This document shows positions 1 through 11,924 of a DNA stretch of 64,000 nt, in pieces. Each line of letters starts with the position of its first letter. The stretch's first letter is position 1. The DNA lies in the NCBI GenBank assembly GCA_011009095.1, contig VTPC01000883.1, positions 91,798 through 155,797 on the forward strand. Reading direction: 5' to 3'. The notes under the pieces were generated by a model, which ran no database searches, had not been told where the DNA came from, and saw only the letters and a list, made by a program, of their open reading frames with translations. This DNA is from Ignelater luminosus (Eukaryota; Arthropoda; Insecta; Coleoptera; Elateridae). The position numbers were made by a program, and so were the translations under genes.

Positions 1-317
1 TTGTTTGTGATTTGCAGTTAGAATTTTGCAATCAAAAATTAGATTTCTTCAGCGAAGTCTGAATAAATATTGTGCCAGCTAGTTTCTTCGTGTTGTGGAA
101 CTTTATTTTAGCCTTTGGACCTGGAAAAACCGAGATTTTTTGTTGGTTCCCTAAATGCATTCGTTATAAAGGTGGGTCCATGAATGGTTCTTGAAATGGC
201 TTCAAGTTAAAATCCTGTCGCTACCATTAGAAACACCAGAATAATTTTAATTCCCTATTAATCTGAGCTAGGAATTCATCAGAGCTAATATCGTTTATAA
301 CCTCACAAATATAATGG
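1..317. other. intergenic, no gene seen
   Basis: AT-rich sequence without a convincing ORF, splice-flanked exon or repeat. It ends at the left terminus of the element that follows. Confidence 0.5.
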
Positions 318-1789
318 TACCCCAGCAAACATTAAAGCATCGGCCGACCAGCGCCAAATAGTCCTAACCAGCGGTAAATAGTCGTAATCGAAACGCATAC
401 AGAGGGTGTACAGCGGGCCAACATCTGAAAGTCGGATGATATACTGCATTATTTCTAGTGCATTGGGCCCGTGTTGGGCCAATATCGAAATATCGACGTA
501 TATTTCGGTTTCGACTGAAGTTGAATGCCGCGAAAGTATTTTTAAATATTTTACTGTAGAGTAGTGGTACTGGAATTGGTGGTTGGTAACTGGCGTAACT
601 GGTCTATATGTTTTCTGTGTGGTCTATTATGTGTTCTGTGGGTCTATTGTGCTCTCAAATAATATGAATAATATACAATAATATCGTTGGTGCTCTCGCT
701 CTCGCACTTACTTCACATTTCTTGAAACAAAATTGCTTGTTCTTCGTACATCGTACTTCGTCCTTTTCACTTCTCAATTCTCATTTAAAGTGGTGTTCCT
801 AACAGCATTGGGTATTTATATGTAAACAAGGCTAACAGTAACGTCTAAACGGTAAGTAGATTTTTATCCGATTCTAACCTATTTTCGCTATTTTCTATAG
901 TAGTTAAAGAAGTAAGAAGTTATAAAATTATTATACTGGTTATTTTAAATTCCACAGATAAGTTCAATTACTTCAACTACTCGTAGGTAAAGACACAACC
1001 AAAACACCTTGCAGAGTCCTGTCCAATATAATAACGACAAACCTGGCAAGACAATGCAATTGGGCTGGACGGAATGGTAAAATTGCACAAAAATATTTTA
1101 AAATTAATTACAGATATTGTATTAGCCTTTTGTAAAGTATACTACGTAGTTATATTGCATAATGTATAAATTATATCTATAGTAAGGAAAAGTCCCTATT
1201 CCCGAGAGGCCACCCAAGCCGATATTGAAACTACATATTATAAAATTATGGCTAAGAACCGCTTGCAACAGAGATGGAGGTCGATCAAATAGGGTAAAGA
1301 AAAATGCTAATACTTAATAGTTTTGTAGTTGATATTATACTATAGATTATAATATAATTATATTGTTTTAATGTTTTTACTTTAATTTTTAATTTTTTAC
1401 AAGATTAATATACAAAACAAATTAATATCTTTTATAGTTGAATATCTGATAAGAGTAGTAGCAATAAAACTTTTTTTAATTATCCTATTTGTCTTTATTT
1501 ATTATTTTAATTATTTGTAATGTTTGGTGATAAATGAGATAATCATGATATTTGGTTTGCTACCTTGATAAATTGCCAATAAAAATCCAGCAAAATGTTG
1601 GTTAATAGTTGGATATTGAATGGTACAATGTTGGCCCATAGTCGGCATACTAACTATTGGCCAGCATATGGCCGCTGTGACATAATGATTCTGGCTTGAT
1701 GTTGTTTCCTGATGTTGGCCCAACATACTGTTAAGCGGGAGCAGTATGTTTAGCCAACATTGGCCCAACATAAAAATGTTAGCTGGTAC
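318..1789. mobile_element. unclassified TIR DNA element with subterminal TTGGCCCAACAT motifs
   Basis: The left end reads GGTACCCCAGCAAACATT (316-333). The right end, read on the minus strand, begins GTACCAGCTAACATT, so the termini form a short imperfect inverted repeat flanked by GGTAC. Both flanks are rich in short motifs such as GGCCAACAT and TTGGCCCAACAT in both orientations (about 420-480 and 1590-1775), as in subterminal repeats of some insect DNA transposons. No transposase is recognisable, so this is probably non-autonomous. The overlapping small ORFs at 1511-1940 fall in the subterminal repeat and look spurious. The superfamily is not assigned. Confidence 0.5.
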
Positions 1790-3432
1790 TTGGATCGACA
1801 AACAAGAAGTAGAATCAGCATTGAATGTAGATCTTCTTGAGGAATGTGATAAAGCCAGGAAGTACATACATATCTGTGAGTTAAGTTTTGTTTTGTTTAA
1901 CGTTATTTTGTCTTTAAAATTTGCTCATACGATATGGTGACATTTATTGGTTTTTGTTATTTGAATTAGTGGTTATTGTTAAAAAAACCACTTGTTTTAA
2001 CGATTAAAGAATATTAAATATTGTTGATATCCATTTGTTTATTGACAATTAGTTGCTATCAATGATATCCATTTATTCAATGATTTAAATATATTTCAAA
2101 TTATGAGTATCTATTTGTTTACTGATAATAAAGTACTATTCTTGATGTTTCTTTGTTTGTTAACCTAGTTGTTAATTAAACTAGGGTGACGTCACCTTTA
2201 TTTAATGAGAATTATTTAAAGCTAGAAAGGTTTTTCACTCGTATTAAAGAGTGACCGTCTCTTTTTATTTGTTTTTGTTTTTGTTTTTGTTTTTGTGTTT
2301 ATGCAATAAACATTTTGATTAAATAAAACTATATATCATTTTTTTGTGTCTTGTATTTTATTGATAAACACCACCTCTCTTATGGAATTTTGAGTTTTTC
2401 TTCCAATTTAAATAAAAAGGCCCTGGCATCCAACAAACTCTTGATATTGTTTTGGTTGTGTTGAAGATAGAAATTTAAATAACAGACCTGTGGTTTATCA
2501 TGGTGTTGGCAGACCCCAATTTGATTTTAAAGCTACCTGACACCCACGGCCCATAATCAGACGAGTCATCATTAGCCGGATGATTTCTAATAAGCATTAA
2601 AGTTATGTGGTGAGTAACCTTTGAATTGGAAATAAACGTTTTTAATTATTGTTACAACCCCACTAAGAAGAAGAACGTACATTTCTAAATCTACAGAAAA
2701 AATACTTTTAGGGTAAAGTAAGGTAAATTGTACCGGGTTTTAGAAATATGCTATAAAAATGACATAAAACATGAATCTAAAAATGAGAGTAACGCATTTG
2801 CTTATTAGAACAATGTCTAATAAAACAATCCCAAACTGTACGGATGATTACATTTGTAAATAAATTTTGAAATTAAAAATTGTCGCTCAAAGATAGAAAT
2901 TAGATAACAACCGGTTTGATAAATCGTATCACTAGATGAGTAAATTGCACCTTCCTATAAATTTGAGGTAAGGTAATTTGTGCCTCAAGATAAGCTGCAG
3001 CAACTTTATTTTAATAATTTAAATGAAAAGAAATTTTATGAAATGTGTAACATAACACAAAAGTCGCAGTTTCTGGATTTTACATTTGCACATATTTCTT
3101 GTTGTAGTAACGAATCATGTCGTCCACTGAAAATTCTTAACATATTTCACAATACCAGTCTTGTTGGTTAACTTTAATTTTTATTACGGCAGAGGTTGAT
3201 GCTTGTTGTTAATATGTAATAGTAGTCTCTCGTCTTTTAGATGTTTTGGATTTACTCTTTTTCAGGCTATTTCGTTTTTCTTCTCCACGTTCTGTTTTCC
3301 TGCTCCTAGACTTTTCCAACACGTCTTTATACGCACTACTTCTTAGCACTACAGCTGATTGTGAATCTTTTTAAATTCCTTTAGTTATTTTTAGCATAGC
3401 CTTTGATACTGTAGTATTTCCTCAATAGAAAC
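1790..3432. other. intergenic, no gene seen
   Basis: AT-rich and without a supported gene. It includes a short (GTTTTT)n tract at about 2266-2296. Two GGTAAATTGTACC-like or GGTAATTTGTGCC-like motifs (about 2730 and 2970) may belong to the edge of the pogo-like element to the right, but a clean terminus could not be defined. Confidence 0.4.
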
Positions 3433-4442
3433 CTACAATTGACTTGCATCAGTCTCATAGTTCTCTAAAACCTCTTTTTCTAGCCCCGATTCTTCAATAT
3501 TCTCTTTATTTTCTGATGCAATGTCTGGTATTTTTTCAACTGCGTCTTTGCAATCTAAAACTTCAGAAGCTGCAAACTGGTGGTCTTTGACAACATAGAG
3601 ATCTACTGGCCGCACACCGCTTGCTCTGAAGTCGCTGGTTGCATTTTGCATGGTAGCAGCTTTAGCATTTGCCTCAGTTATTAACTATAACATTTGAAAT
3701 GGTGTCACATCATAGTTATAATGTACTTGAAGGGGTTTAAAATGACACTTTTAATGGCTAAAGCCCATGAGTAGTGTGTCCTGGAAGCTGCAATAACATG
3801 ACTCCATTTGCGTTGACAATTTCTAATTTAAATATATGTAATCATAGGTGGCACATAAACTCCTGCTGCACTGACACAGCAGACAATAGTAGTAATCGTA
3901 TCACGCTCTCCATTAGATAATGCTTTCGTTTTTGAGTTAGTATTTTCCTGTTCTCTTTTTGTACAGTAGAATATTCTGATTTGTCCACATTGGAAATTCT
4001 TGTAGCATCAAACTTGAAGTCGTTACAAGTTTTTTCTAGGATATCAAAAAAAAATTCTGGTTGACGTAAGCTGATGTTTTGATGACACTTCAAAAATACA
4101 TAATACCAATCCTTCCCTGACATTTGTTTCTAGTGACTTAAATTATGTTTGATGGCATTCCTTTCAGGTATTTGATAGGCCAGTTGTCTTACATCACTGA
4201 TGGTAATGCTAAATGAACATTTTTCCAATTTTAGTATGTGTTGTTGTTCTCCATTTGGAGGTAATGTAGTGTTCCTACCTAACACTTTGACAATATCATT
4301 TACTCTGATATTTTTATGTTCTAATGTCTTTTAAACGTTGATTTAGGAATATTAAACTTTTTACAGGCTTCATTTAGACCGTATTGACCTCTATTATTAT
4401 ATCTTCAAAAGACCAAACACCGTATTTTCTTTTTTGACTCAT
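3433..4442 (-). pseudogene. pogo/Tigger-like transposase relic
   Basis: Read on the minus strand from an ATG at 4442, translation begins MSQKRKYGVWSFEDI, then after a frameshift gives NEACKKFNIPKSTFKRH, a psq-type helix-turn-helix as in pogo transposases. Next come a segment ending RQLAYQIPERNAIKHN, then GKDWYYVFLKCHQNISLRQPE (4123 downward; CENP-B-type second DNA-binding domain), then KFDATRISNVDKSEYSTVQ, where the aspartate of NVD is the expected first catalytic Asp of the DDE domain. The middle of the catalytic domain is missing or scrambled. The C-terminal tail resumes at 3651-3433 (FRASGVRPVDLYV). Several stops and frameshifts make it non-functional. Assignment to the pogo branch of Tc1/mariner rests on these motifs. 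Confidence 0.8.
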
Positions 4443-5250
4443 GCCTAGCAAATCAGAACTTACTAACAACAACAAAATAAATCCAGGTGTTAAGTTTAGT
4501 TGTAAATAAATATTTTAGATACATATACGTATAATTTTGTTTATTTTATTTAATTAATTTTACTTGATTGTTCGTTACTATTTGTTAAGAAAACAAAATT
4601 CTTTTTTTTGTTCATGAAATGGACTGTAAATATAATAGCTTTTCAGCCCCACCTCCTACGGTCCATTCCCATTTTTAAATTCCACATCCCCAAGAGTTGT
4701 CTTTTTGCCTCCCAAGAACACACAAGTGTTGTGCAAGTCCAAGTAACGCGCACCCCGGGTTATTGTATTAATTTCGATAATTGTTTTGTTTTACACTGTC
4801 TGTATCTTGGTCCCATTTCTTCAACCTTACGAGCCCCTCTTCAAAGGTAAGTAACCATCATTATTATTATTATTTACAGTCCGAGTTAATTTATCGCGTG
4901 AATGTATTTTTTTTTAATCGTTTACGCCACACCAGGCATTGCTGATAGTTATGCAAGCGTCGGTCGGACAAATTGTACGAGTACAATTATGCCTAATTAA
5001 AAGTGGTACGATATGCGTAAAACGAGCTGAATTTCGTGTGGACATGTGCGTTGATCAATTGTAGCCTACTGTAAAACAATAAAATTGCCCATATCTCAAA
5101 AACGATGTTTTTCTAAAGCACATTCTCTAGGTGAGTCTTATTTTAGTACCACATTAAGATTTTTTGTGACTATTTGCTTGACTACCTGTATGTGTTAGTA
5201 ATTTTAACTGTTTTGCAAAAAGCGTTTATAATCAAGTGTTCCACGACTTA
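4443..5250. other. intergenic, possible decayed hAT interior
   Basis: No supported gene. The right limit is a hAT-type terminus, so part of this stretch may be the body of a decayed hAT element, but no transposase frame or matching left terminus was found. The 80-residue ORF at 4608-4850 has no recognisable features. Confidence 0.35.
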
Positions 5251-5270
5251 AAAAAGGTTGAGAACCACTG
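5251..5270. repeat. hAT-type terminal inverted repeat, right end
   Basis: The minus strand here reads CAGTGGTTCTCAACCTTTTT, the canonical terminus of many animal hAT transposons. The left partner and target duplication were not found, so the element is truncated or diverged. Confidence 0.6.
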
Positions 5271-5552
5271 CACTAAACAAATCAGCATGTCGCTGTTAGA
5301 TAGCGCACGTGTCATTGTATGGACATGAAACACAAATTTCGTCTTGATGACCTACATTTGTATGTTTTACGTTTTTACTCAAATTCACATGTCATGATGC
5401 ACAAAAGTAACACTCAAGTTTACACAATGAGTGAGTTTTTTCACAGACAGTGTCCTTTTTTGCCTTTTAATGTGACAGTGACAATTACAAGTTGCCTAGA
5501 AATTTCAAACATTCGACTCGTGTTTATTCTATTAAACTGGAAACGTAATGAG

Positions 5553-5980
5553 TAAAGCGCGGAAAAATATGTACTGTAAAACTCTGAAATATGCAAATTA
5601 TATGCATTAAAAAACGGGCGAAGTAAGTTATGCTCTTAATTTGCAAAACATCTATGGTAGGGTTAGAAATACTTTATTTTTTAGAATGTCTGGGCTGGTG
5701 TCTGATATAATTTAACGAGTTTTGCACAAGAGTTTTAAAAAGAAAGTTGTCTTCTGGACGTGTTATTAAAAAAAATATAAAAATATGCATTTAATATTAG
5801 CCGATTAAAGCAAATATGCACATATATGTAGTTATGCACTACTTTCTCTAAATATGCAAAAATATGCTTAATAAAACTGAAGTAAAGGAAATCCTCGTGA
5901 TCTAATTCGTATAGATATCTGAAAATCTTTACTCTGCGTATAAGCAAACTTATATGCAAATGCATATTTTCCGCGCTTTA
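5553..5980. mobile_element. hAT-like MITE
   Basis: The ends are inverted repeats: TAAAGCGCGGAAAAATATG on the left, and TAAAGCGCGGAAAATATGC on the minus strand at the right. The flanking 8-mers GTAATGAG (5545-5552) and GTAATTAA (5981-5988) agree at 6 of 8 positions, consistent with an aged 8-bp hAT-type target duplication. The interior is rich in AAATATGCA motifs. It has no coding capacity; the 76-residue ORF inside (5735-5965) is a repeat artefact. Confidence 0.6.
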
Positions 5981-8747
5981 GTAATTAATGAACAATCATG
6001 TAAGTGTTCATTTCCATAACAACACTGATGGTAAACTTTTGAACTAAACCCTCAAAAAAGCTAACACGAATTTTTAACAAATATGACACTCAGTCGCGTT
6101 TTTTTATTAAAAAATAATTGCGTTTAAATTAAATTAAAAAATCGTATTAGCTCTTTTGCAAGTATAATTCAAACATGGCAATTTGATTTTTGAATAAATT
6201 TGGAACTTAGTTGTTTTTTATTAAAATGTCTATTAGTGAGATTTAGTTTTAGATAAACAAAAGTTGCAGTGCATAAATTTAGAAATACGCAAACAACATT
6301 TTCAACTTACCTTTTAAATTATTTCCAGGTTAATACCTTCATTTAGATTTATAATTTATATCGAGCCGTATCAAGCATCAAATATATATCGTATTGAGGT
6401 TTCCCGTCGCTAAGGTAAAAACTTCCTTTTATAAAAATTATTTAACGCCAGACAACTTTACCGAACTATACAATTTCCTCAGGAAGGATAATCGAGGGAA
6501 GAGATAAAGGAAGACGACAGCGTGACGGATTTAGAGGAGCTCAGAAGTAGGATAAGACAATCACCGAGTTGAGAGAGAAATCAGCGGTCAGTAAGGTCCT
6601 TGCCACAAAGGAAAGCTGTGAGGGTGCTCCTGTCAACTGGAATAAACAATTATCAATTACATGGGGACTTTGAGCTTTACTTGTTAAAGGTTTAGAAACT
6701 TCAGCTTTTGTTTTAGTTCAACAGCGTATACCTGGAAATTCATAAACCTCAAATTTCTTTCCTTTAATAATAAAGCCAACATTTGTTAGAATTCCGATTG
6801 TTTCAAAATTGAAAATCATATTTGCCGGACTATAAAAGGAAGCTCTATAAATACGGGCGCATGGTTCCCCGCTGTCAATAATAGCGCTCATTCGCATTTG
6901 AAAACAACTTAATAAAGTTTAAATTAATTGTGTTAGGGACGTGTAGCGAATATTTGCGAACCCTTTGACGAGTTTGGTCTGGTGGACGACGGACAAAGGC
7001 AAATGTGTGATTGTCCTGTCAATTTGTAGTTGCTCGGCCGGTAAATTAGATTTATTGATTAAAATAAATTCGTTTTTGTATATTCATGCATATGAAAACT
7101 CGTTGAACTGATTAAAGCAGGATTTAAAAGCTGGTTACTAAAAATAGAACAGCAAAATATATTTTTCATATATTTTGCTTTCATACTGCAGTAGCTTTAG
7201 AATTGCGTATCCTATATTGTGTATACCGCTAGATGCACAAGTTGCGCAATAATAAATTACGAGCGATTTAATGCGGTTGTAAGGGTAATTTTGGCTTGCC
7301 TTGGCTTCATATTAGTAAATGCGGCAATAAACATCAAACAGAGCGGTAATATAAGGGAAGATCCCGGCTGGTTTAATAACGAACACGGACGAGCAAATCT
7401 TTATAAATTCCCATAATTATAACATATAGATCGTAATTAAATTGCTATCCACATCTCTGAAGATGGAGACGCAGCTTTGGAGATCGTTCGAGCGAAAGAC
7501 GGAAAAGCCAAATATAAATTGGTGGTCGACGTCGTAATTATAACGAAGTCGGACAACACGCACAGACGACGCTAATAAATTGCAGAAATCGAAAGAAAAT
7601 GGAACATTTTAAAAATGAATGTTTCGAATAAGGTTTAGAAATATCTTTTGCAATCTAACATTGCCGTTTGCTTAACTTTAAAAGGATAATTTGAATTGTA
7701 ATATTGCTATTGAGTTATGTTGTTATTGGTAAGCTGACGAAACTAAGAAAATTTAATAAAATGTGGAAAGCTAAATTCTTAAGCTACCTTTTTGTACGAG
7801 TATTAGTAAAAATAAACATCGCGTGAAAGTCGATAGCAATAATAGTTGCCTATTTTCAAACTGTACGATTCGTTAGTATATGAATATGCAGGATGACATA
7901 ACAAAAACAAAACAGACTAAATAACTCCAATGCAAATAATTTTTCGAAAAAACGCAGAAACACGTCGATTTGTTTTGAGAGGGGGACATTTTTTGACGTA
8001 CAATTCGAATTCTAAATTTCAACCCCTCAAAAGTTTCTAATGGAAAGGGTTCAAGTGGCATATCAATAGAAAGGCCTTTCAATTCTCCATATTGCCCTAT
8101 TTGAATTTTTAAATTCGGTCTATGTATTTGGAAGATACTGGGTTTGAAATCTAAAACATAGAAGACTTCATGATCTTCAAATTTTTACATTTGACATTTG
8201 TTCTTACTTTATTTGACAATCTTGTAACCACTCTAGATAAGTCTGTCATGTTTATTTTTTATTTTCCTAGTGTAAGCGGCAAGTTTTTCTTGATTACAAC
8301 AACAAAAAGTACTAAGAAATTCATTTGTCTGGACACAAATATTCAGCGCGTAAATAAAGTAAGGAATAATATTCATACTTTTTTATTATCGCTGTTTGGA
8401 AAAAAAGTTCGAACACGTCAATTTTATTGTTTTCCTCCGGATTTTATGAACGTTAATTTTAAATTTTTAGTTTACTATTCTGGGACCTCTGACGACATCG
8501 ACTTTTTTTCATGGAACCCCCCTTATTATTTAGCAAGAAATAAAAAGTAGATTTTTTCTGAGTTCAGCAATACCTCACATGTAGTATTCAAAATTATTAG
8601 TTTTAGAGATATGGAGGATTTGACAAAAATAATTAAACTTAGATTTTAATGCTTTAATTGTCTGGTAATCTACAAATGGTGCACCACCACATTATTCACT
8701 TCGTGTTAGAAAAGATGGCTGATGAGACCTGGGGCATTGCCTGAAGG
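5981..8747. other. intergenic, no supported gene
   Basis: No gene can be assigned. Two stretches look partly coding. One is 7441-7575 (+), an open frame of about 44 codons containing ISEDGDAALEIVRAKDGK. The other is 8170-8550 (+), an open frame of 126 codons rich in Phe and Asn, with no start context, domain or splice support. Imperfect direct similarity between about 7935-8010 and 8398-8470 suggests the latter lies in a decayed repeat. Confidence 0.35.
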
Positions 8748-9568
8748 CTAATTCTTTGAACCCACACCTACAACAATTTTTTTTGCTCTACGACAATTGT
8801 TGAAATGAGACCAATTCCAACACCTAAGTGAAGACCTCGTTTGATTAAAGACCTCTTTAGACCCTAAAGTAATACCTCTACTACTCTTGTCATTCGCAGT
8901 AACACTCTGAGACGCACATTCATACTTAGAATTAGACTGATGTACTATCTCGGGAACCCAAACTGCCCTATGATTGATAGCCGTCAGAGCTAGTGGATGA
9001 TACCTAAATTTCCTCCTTAGGGAAAACTGATCCTGACTTGCTAGAAATGAGCTGACTAGGTTCGGAAAGATCAATGAAAAGAATCTCTGGCCTCGATGTC
9101 TCCATCGACTCAGAAAAAGCGATAAAAAGTTGCTCACTCGGAACCTTTAATAGTAAAACAGGACTTGAGTCTAATAGTTTCTTGGGCATTGGGTGGACGT
9201 CCACGAAAATAGTCTCTGGGCGACTAACCACGTCAACGGATTCAGAAGACGAGATGAACCAGTTACAGTTAGAAGAAGTATCAAACAAAGTTACCCGCCT
9301 TTTAACGTAGACCGGAACACAGTTCTGTAATATCTGGTCAATTCTGTCATTGAGGACGCACCACACCGCAATTAATCCTTCATATCTATGATCGGTCTGA
9401 TGTGTCTCAAGCCTTTTATTGATCTCGCACTGTAGTTCTCTTATTACGCAAAAATCTGGAGAATCAACTGAAAGTATCTAACAAATAATCAAGTTCCTGT
9501 AAGTAAAATTTACAACCCGCAAACTCACGATCAGAATCGGCCAACCTCCACTGTATCACGGAAGCCAT
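8748..9568 (-). pseudogene. LTR-retrotransposon gag relic
   Basis: The minus strand opens at 9568 with MASVIQWRLADSDREFAG and continues, after one frameshift near 9470, through RELQCEINKRLETHQTDH and WCVLNDRIDQILQN to an acidic, Ser/Pro-rich middle (9366-9004, about 120 residues). A second frameshift leads to RCWNWSHFNNCRRAKKI near 8830-8770. This looks like a damaged CCHC zinc knuckle (Cys-Trp-Asn...His-Phe-Asn-Asn-Cys). The order matches a retrotransposon Gag. No protease, reverse transcriptase or integrase follows, so the element is truncated after gag. The family call (gypsy-like) is an inference, supported by the tRNA-Lys primer site further upstream on the same strand. Confidence 0.55.
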
Positions 9569-11906
9569 GGTTTCATAAAAAACTATAAAAAAGGTGTAAT
9601 GTCATTTTAAAGTTTTGCATACTTATCCGGATTTTATGTTGAGTTTGGCTTTAAATACATTCATTTAATATAAATTTATCGCTTCGTATTACTTTTTAAT
9701 GTTTAGCAAGTTGTTTATATTACTAACAGATATTCTTTGGAGTTCTGTTGTTAAGAATTAAAATATGTTCGATAAATGGTTTTATACTTCTTTCATTAGT
9801 GAAATCCGATACATTATTTTATGACCCGAACGTGCTTTGTGCTGTTTTTAAATCTTTGTTATATTTTTCAACTGTATTTCCAAGAAAGAACATGTTCGTA
9901 ATCTGCTAATTCATGTCTGGCAAAAGACAGTTCTACAGTAAAGAAATGATATCTAGTAGTTTTCCATTATCCAATTTATCGTTTGTATTTTGTTTGGGGA
10001 TATCGTGTACAACTGACTTTTCTATTTTGCCAAACCGTTCCCTTTGTTGGTACTTGGTGATTTTCTCGGGGAGTCGAAATTTGGACACCGTGGAACGCGG
10101 GTGTTCACCGCGACCCCCCCCCCTCCCCGGGTCCAAGCGGACCCGGTGCTTCTCGCGTTTTGTTTTGATCTTTAAGTGTGGCGCACGGTTAATTTCGACA
10201 TTTTAGTGGCTGTGAATTTGCTTTAGTTTTCTATTTGGTTTATGGCTTATGGGCATTAATTTGCATTTTGAGTTAATCCTCGAGGGAGGCCTCTTTGAGG
10301 ATTAAAATATTGACGCATCATTGTGCGGATGAACGTAAAAATTCATATGCTGAAAGGTGTTACCTGTATTTTTACTAGTATGTGGAGATGAACGACAGCT
10401 CATCGTCCCTGTCTTCATTAGAAGGATCGTGTAAAGAAGTAACCGTGTCGAGCCAGTTATTTGGAAATTATTTAGTCCCACTTTCTTCTTGAGTTTTGGT
10501 TTAGTCATTACGAAAATCTCCGTTATGTACCTGGTGTTCTTTGACTCCGCTATCTTCGTCATACTCCCTGGCTGATAGAATCAAGATCCCATCTTCAGTG
10601 TCCATCGAGAGATCTGGTATTCTCTTCGTTATTGAGAAAATTAAAGTTTTGTGTTTGTGGAAGTTAGGTGTTTAAAAATTTATTGGGGTTGAAACCATGC
10701 CTTCTCGTAATTAAATTTAGTGTAAATTCAATTCTTTTGTATTTGGAAAAGTTGCTGAAAACTCAAAGGACCTCCAGATTTAGAGTAAGGAATAATTGTT
10801 TATGTTGCATATATTTGTTTGTATTTTTATGTTGTTTTGTTCAAATACTTTGAGTATTTAACGTTAATGTTTGGTTTATTTTAATGTTAGAAAAGTATCT
10901 TTATAGTGTATTCTTTCCGGAAAAATCTAGGGAAAACAATAGGTAGTTTAAATTCTATAGTAATCTTTTGAACGTTTTCTTTTTGTTTGAAGTAATACAA
11001 GTTCTTATGTGCTAAATTTATTAATAGTTTTAAATCATGTTCAATTTTGTTTGTTTAGAGGGATTTAATACAATAAGTATTTTGCGATTTAATGATTTCT
11101 AAATGCATTTATTTGACGGGTCCTTCACACCTAATTTTTATGTAATAATTGTCATTCTTTTAGTTAATGTTTGTAAAGTAATAATTTCTTCAATCAACCA
11201 TATCATTTTGAATCTTTTTGTGAATGTTTATTTTACTCGATTTCAAAGCATAATAATAAATTCATGTAGTTTAACTTTTGTGTTCTTATTTCTAGAAGTT
11301 TGTTTTTGTTTTATAAGCTTATTTAGGTGCCGTGATGATGGACCTTGGCTTCTAGCAACCCGCATAATATTTGATTTTGTAAATAAAGCTTTGTTTATAG
11401 TTTTGAGAAACGAGAGAGAGGCTGGAGATTTATTAAGTTTATTTTATTTTAAGTTGCGGAACCAACGAAGGTTCCTTGGGAAGTAAAAGAGAATACAATT
11501 TAGTCTCCGGACACGATTTTGAAGTGTTTATCTACAGGGTGGTATTTTGGGTGAACCCTATATACAGCGTGTTCGTCGGTGTGGGGACAGGTCGACGAAT
11601 TACATCGTTTTGTGTGGCACTGTCTCCTGGCGCCCTTTTGGTATCTCTTTTAGGCTTTTCAGCTAAAAGCTAAGTTTTAGGCTCAGGTAAGATCATCAAA
11701 GCCTGGTTTATGTACTATTTTGGAACCTACTCCCGTCTTCGACATGAGCTATGGGCTTGAACATCTACCGATATCTGGCTTATACGGGACTTGTGCATAC
11801 TTTTGGGCATTTTCCCGTTACAAAAGATTTTTAAAACGTTTGGACAACCTAAGACCACCTGGACCTACACCAACCAAAGCTTAACAATTGTTGTACTATA
11901 ACCCAC
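9569..11906. other. non-coding stretch between gag relic and primer site
   Basis: If the gag relic and primer site belong to one element, this is an unusually long leader or contains a later insertion. The plus strand is T/G-rich. A GC-rich patch at 10085-10160 contains a perfect 8-bp hairpin (CCGGGTCC...GGACCCGG, 10127-10146). Short ORFs on both strands have no recognisable content. Confidence 0.3.
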
Positions 11907-11924
11907 GCTCCACGTTAGGCGCCA
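11907..11924 (-). other. candidate tRNA-Lys primer-binding site
   Basis: The minus strand reads TGGCGCCTAACGTGGAGC, matching 16 of 18 positions of the complement of the 3' end of animal tRNA-Lys as used by gypsy-class elements. The gag relic lies downstream on the same strand. The LTR would lie at higher coordinates. A perfect 10-bp stem hairpin (GCCTAAGACC...GGTCTTAGGC, about 11963-11988) sits there and could be an LTR structure. A second LTR was not found. Confidence 0.4.

Noticed and set aside
7219..7416. ORF containing EDPGWF, reminiscent of the pro-region end of the 49695 peptide
   Set aside because: No signal peptide, no GTAAGT donor after the motif and no matching second exon, so the resemblance is a short chance match.
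7455..7500. CTGAAGA...GAAA resembling a hammerhead ribozyme core
   Set aside because: The sequence between the motifs does not form the required stem II and no flanking stems were found.
8170..8550. 126-codon plus-strand ORF
   Set aside because: Low-complexity Phe/Asn composition, no domain, and overlap with a weak direct repeat suggest a chance ORF.
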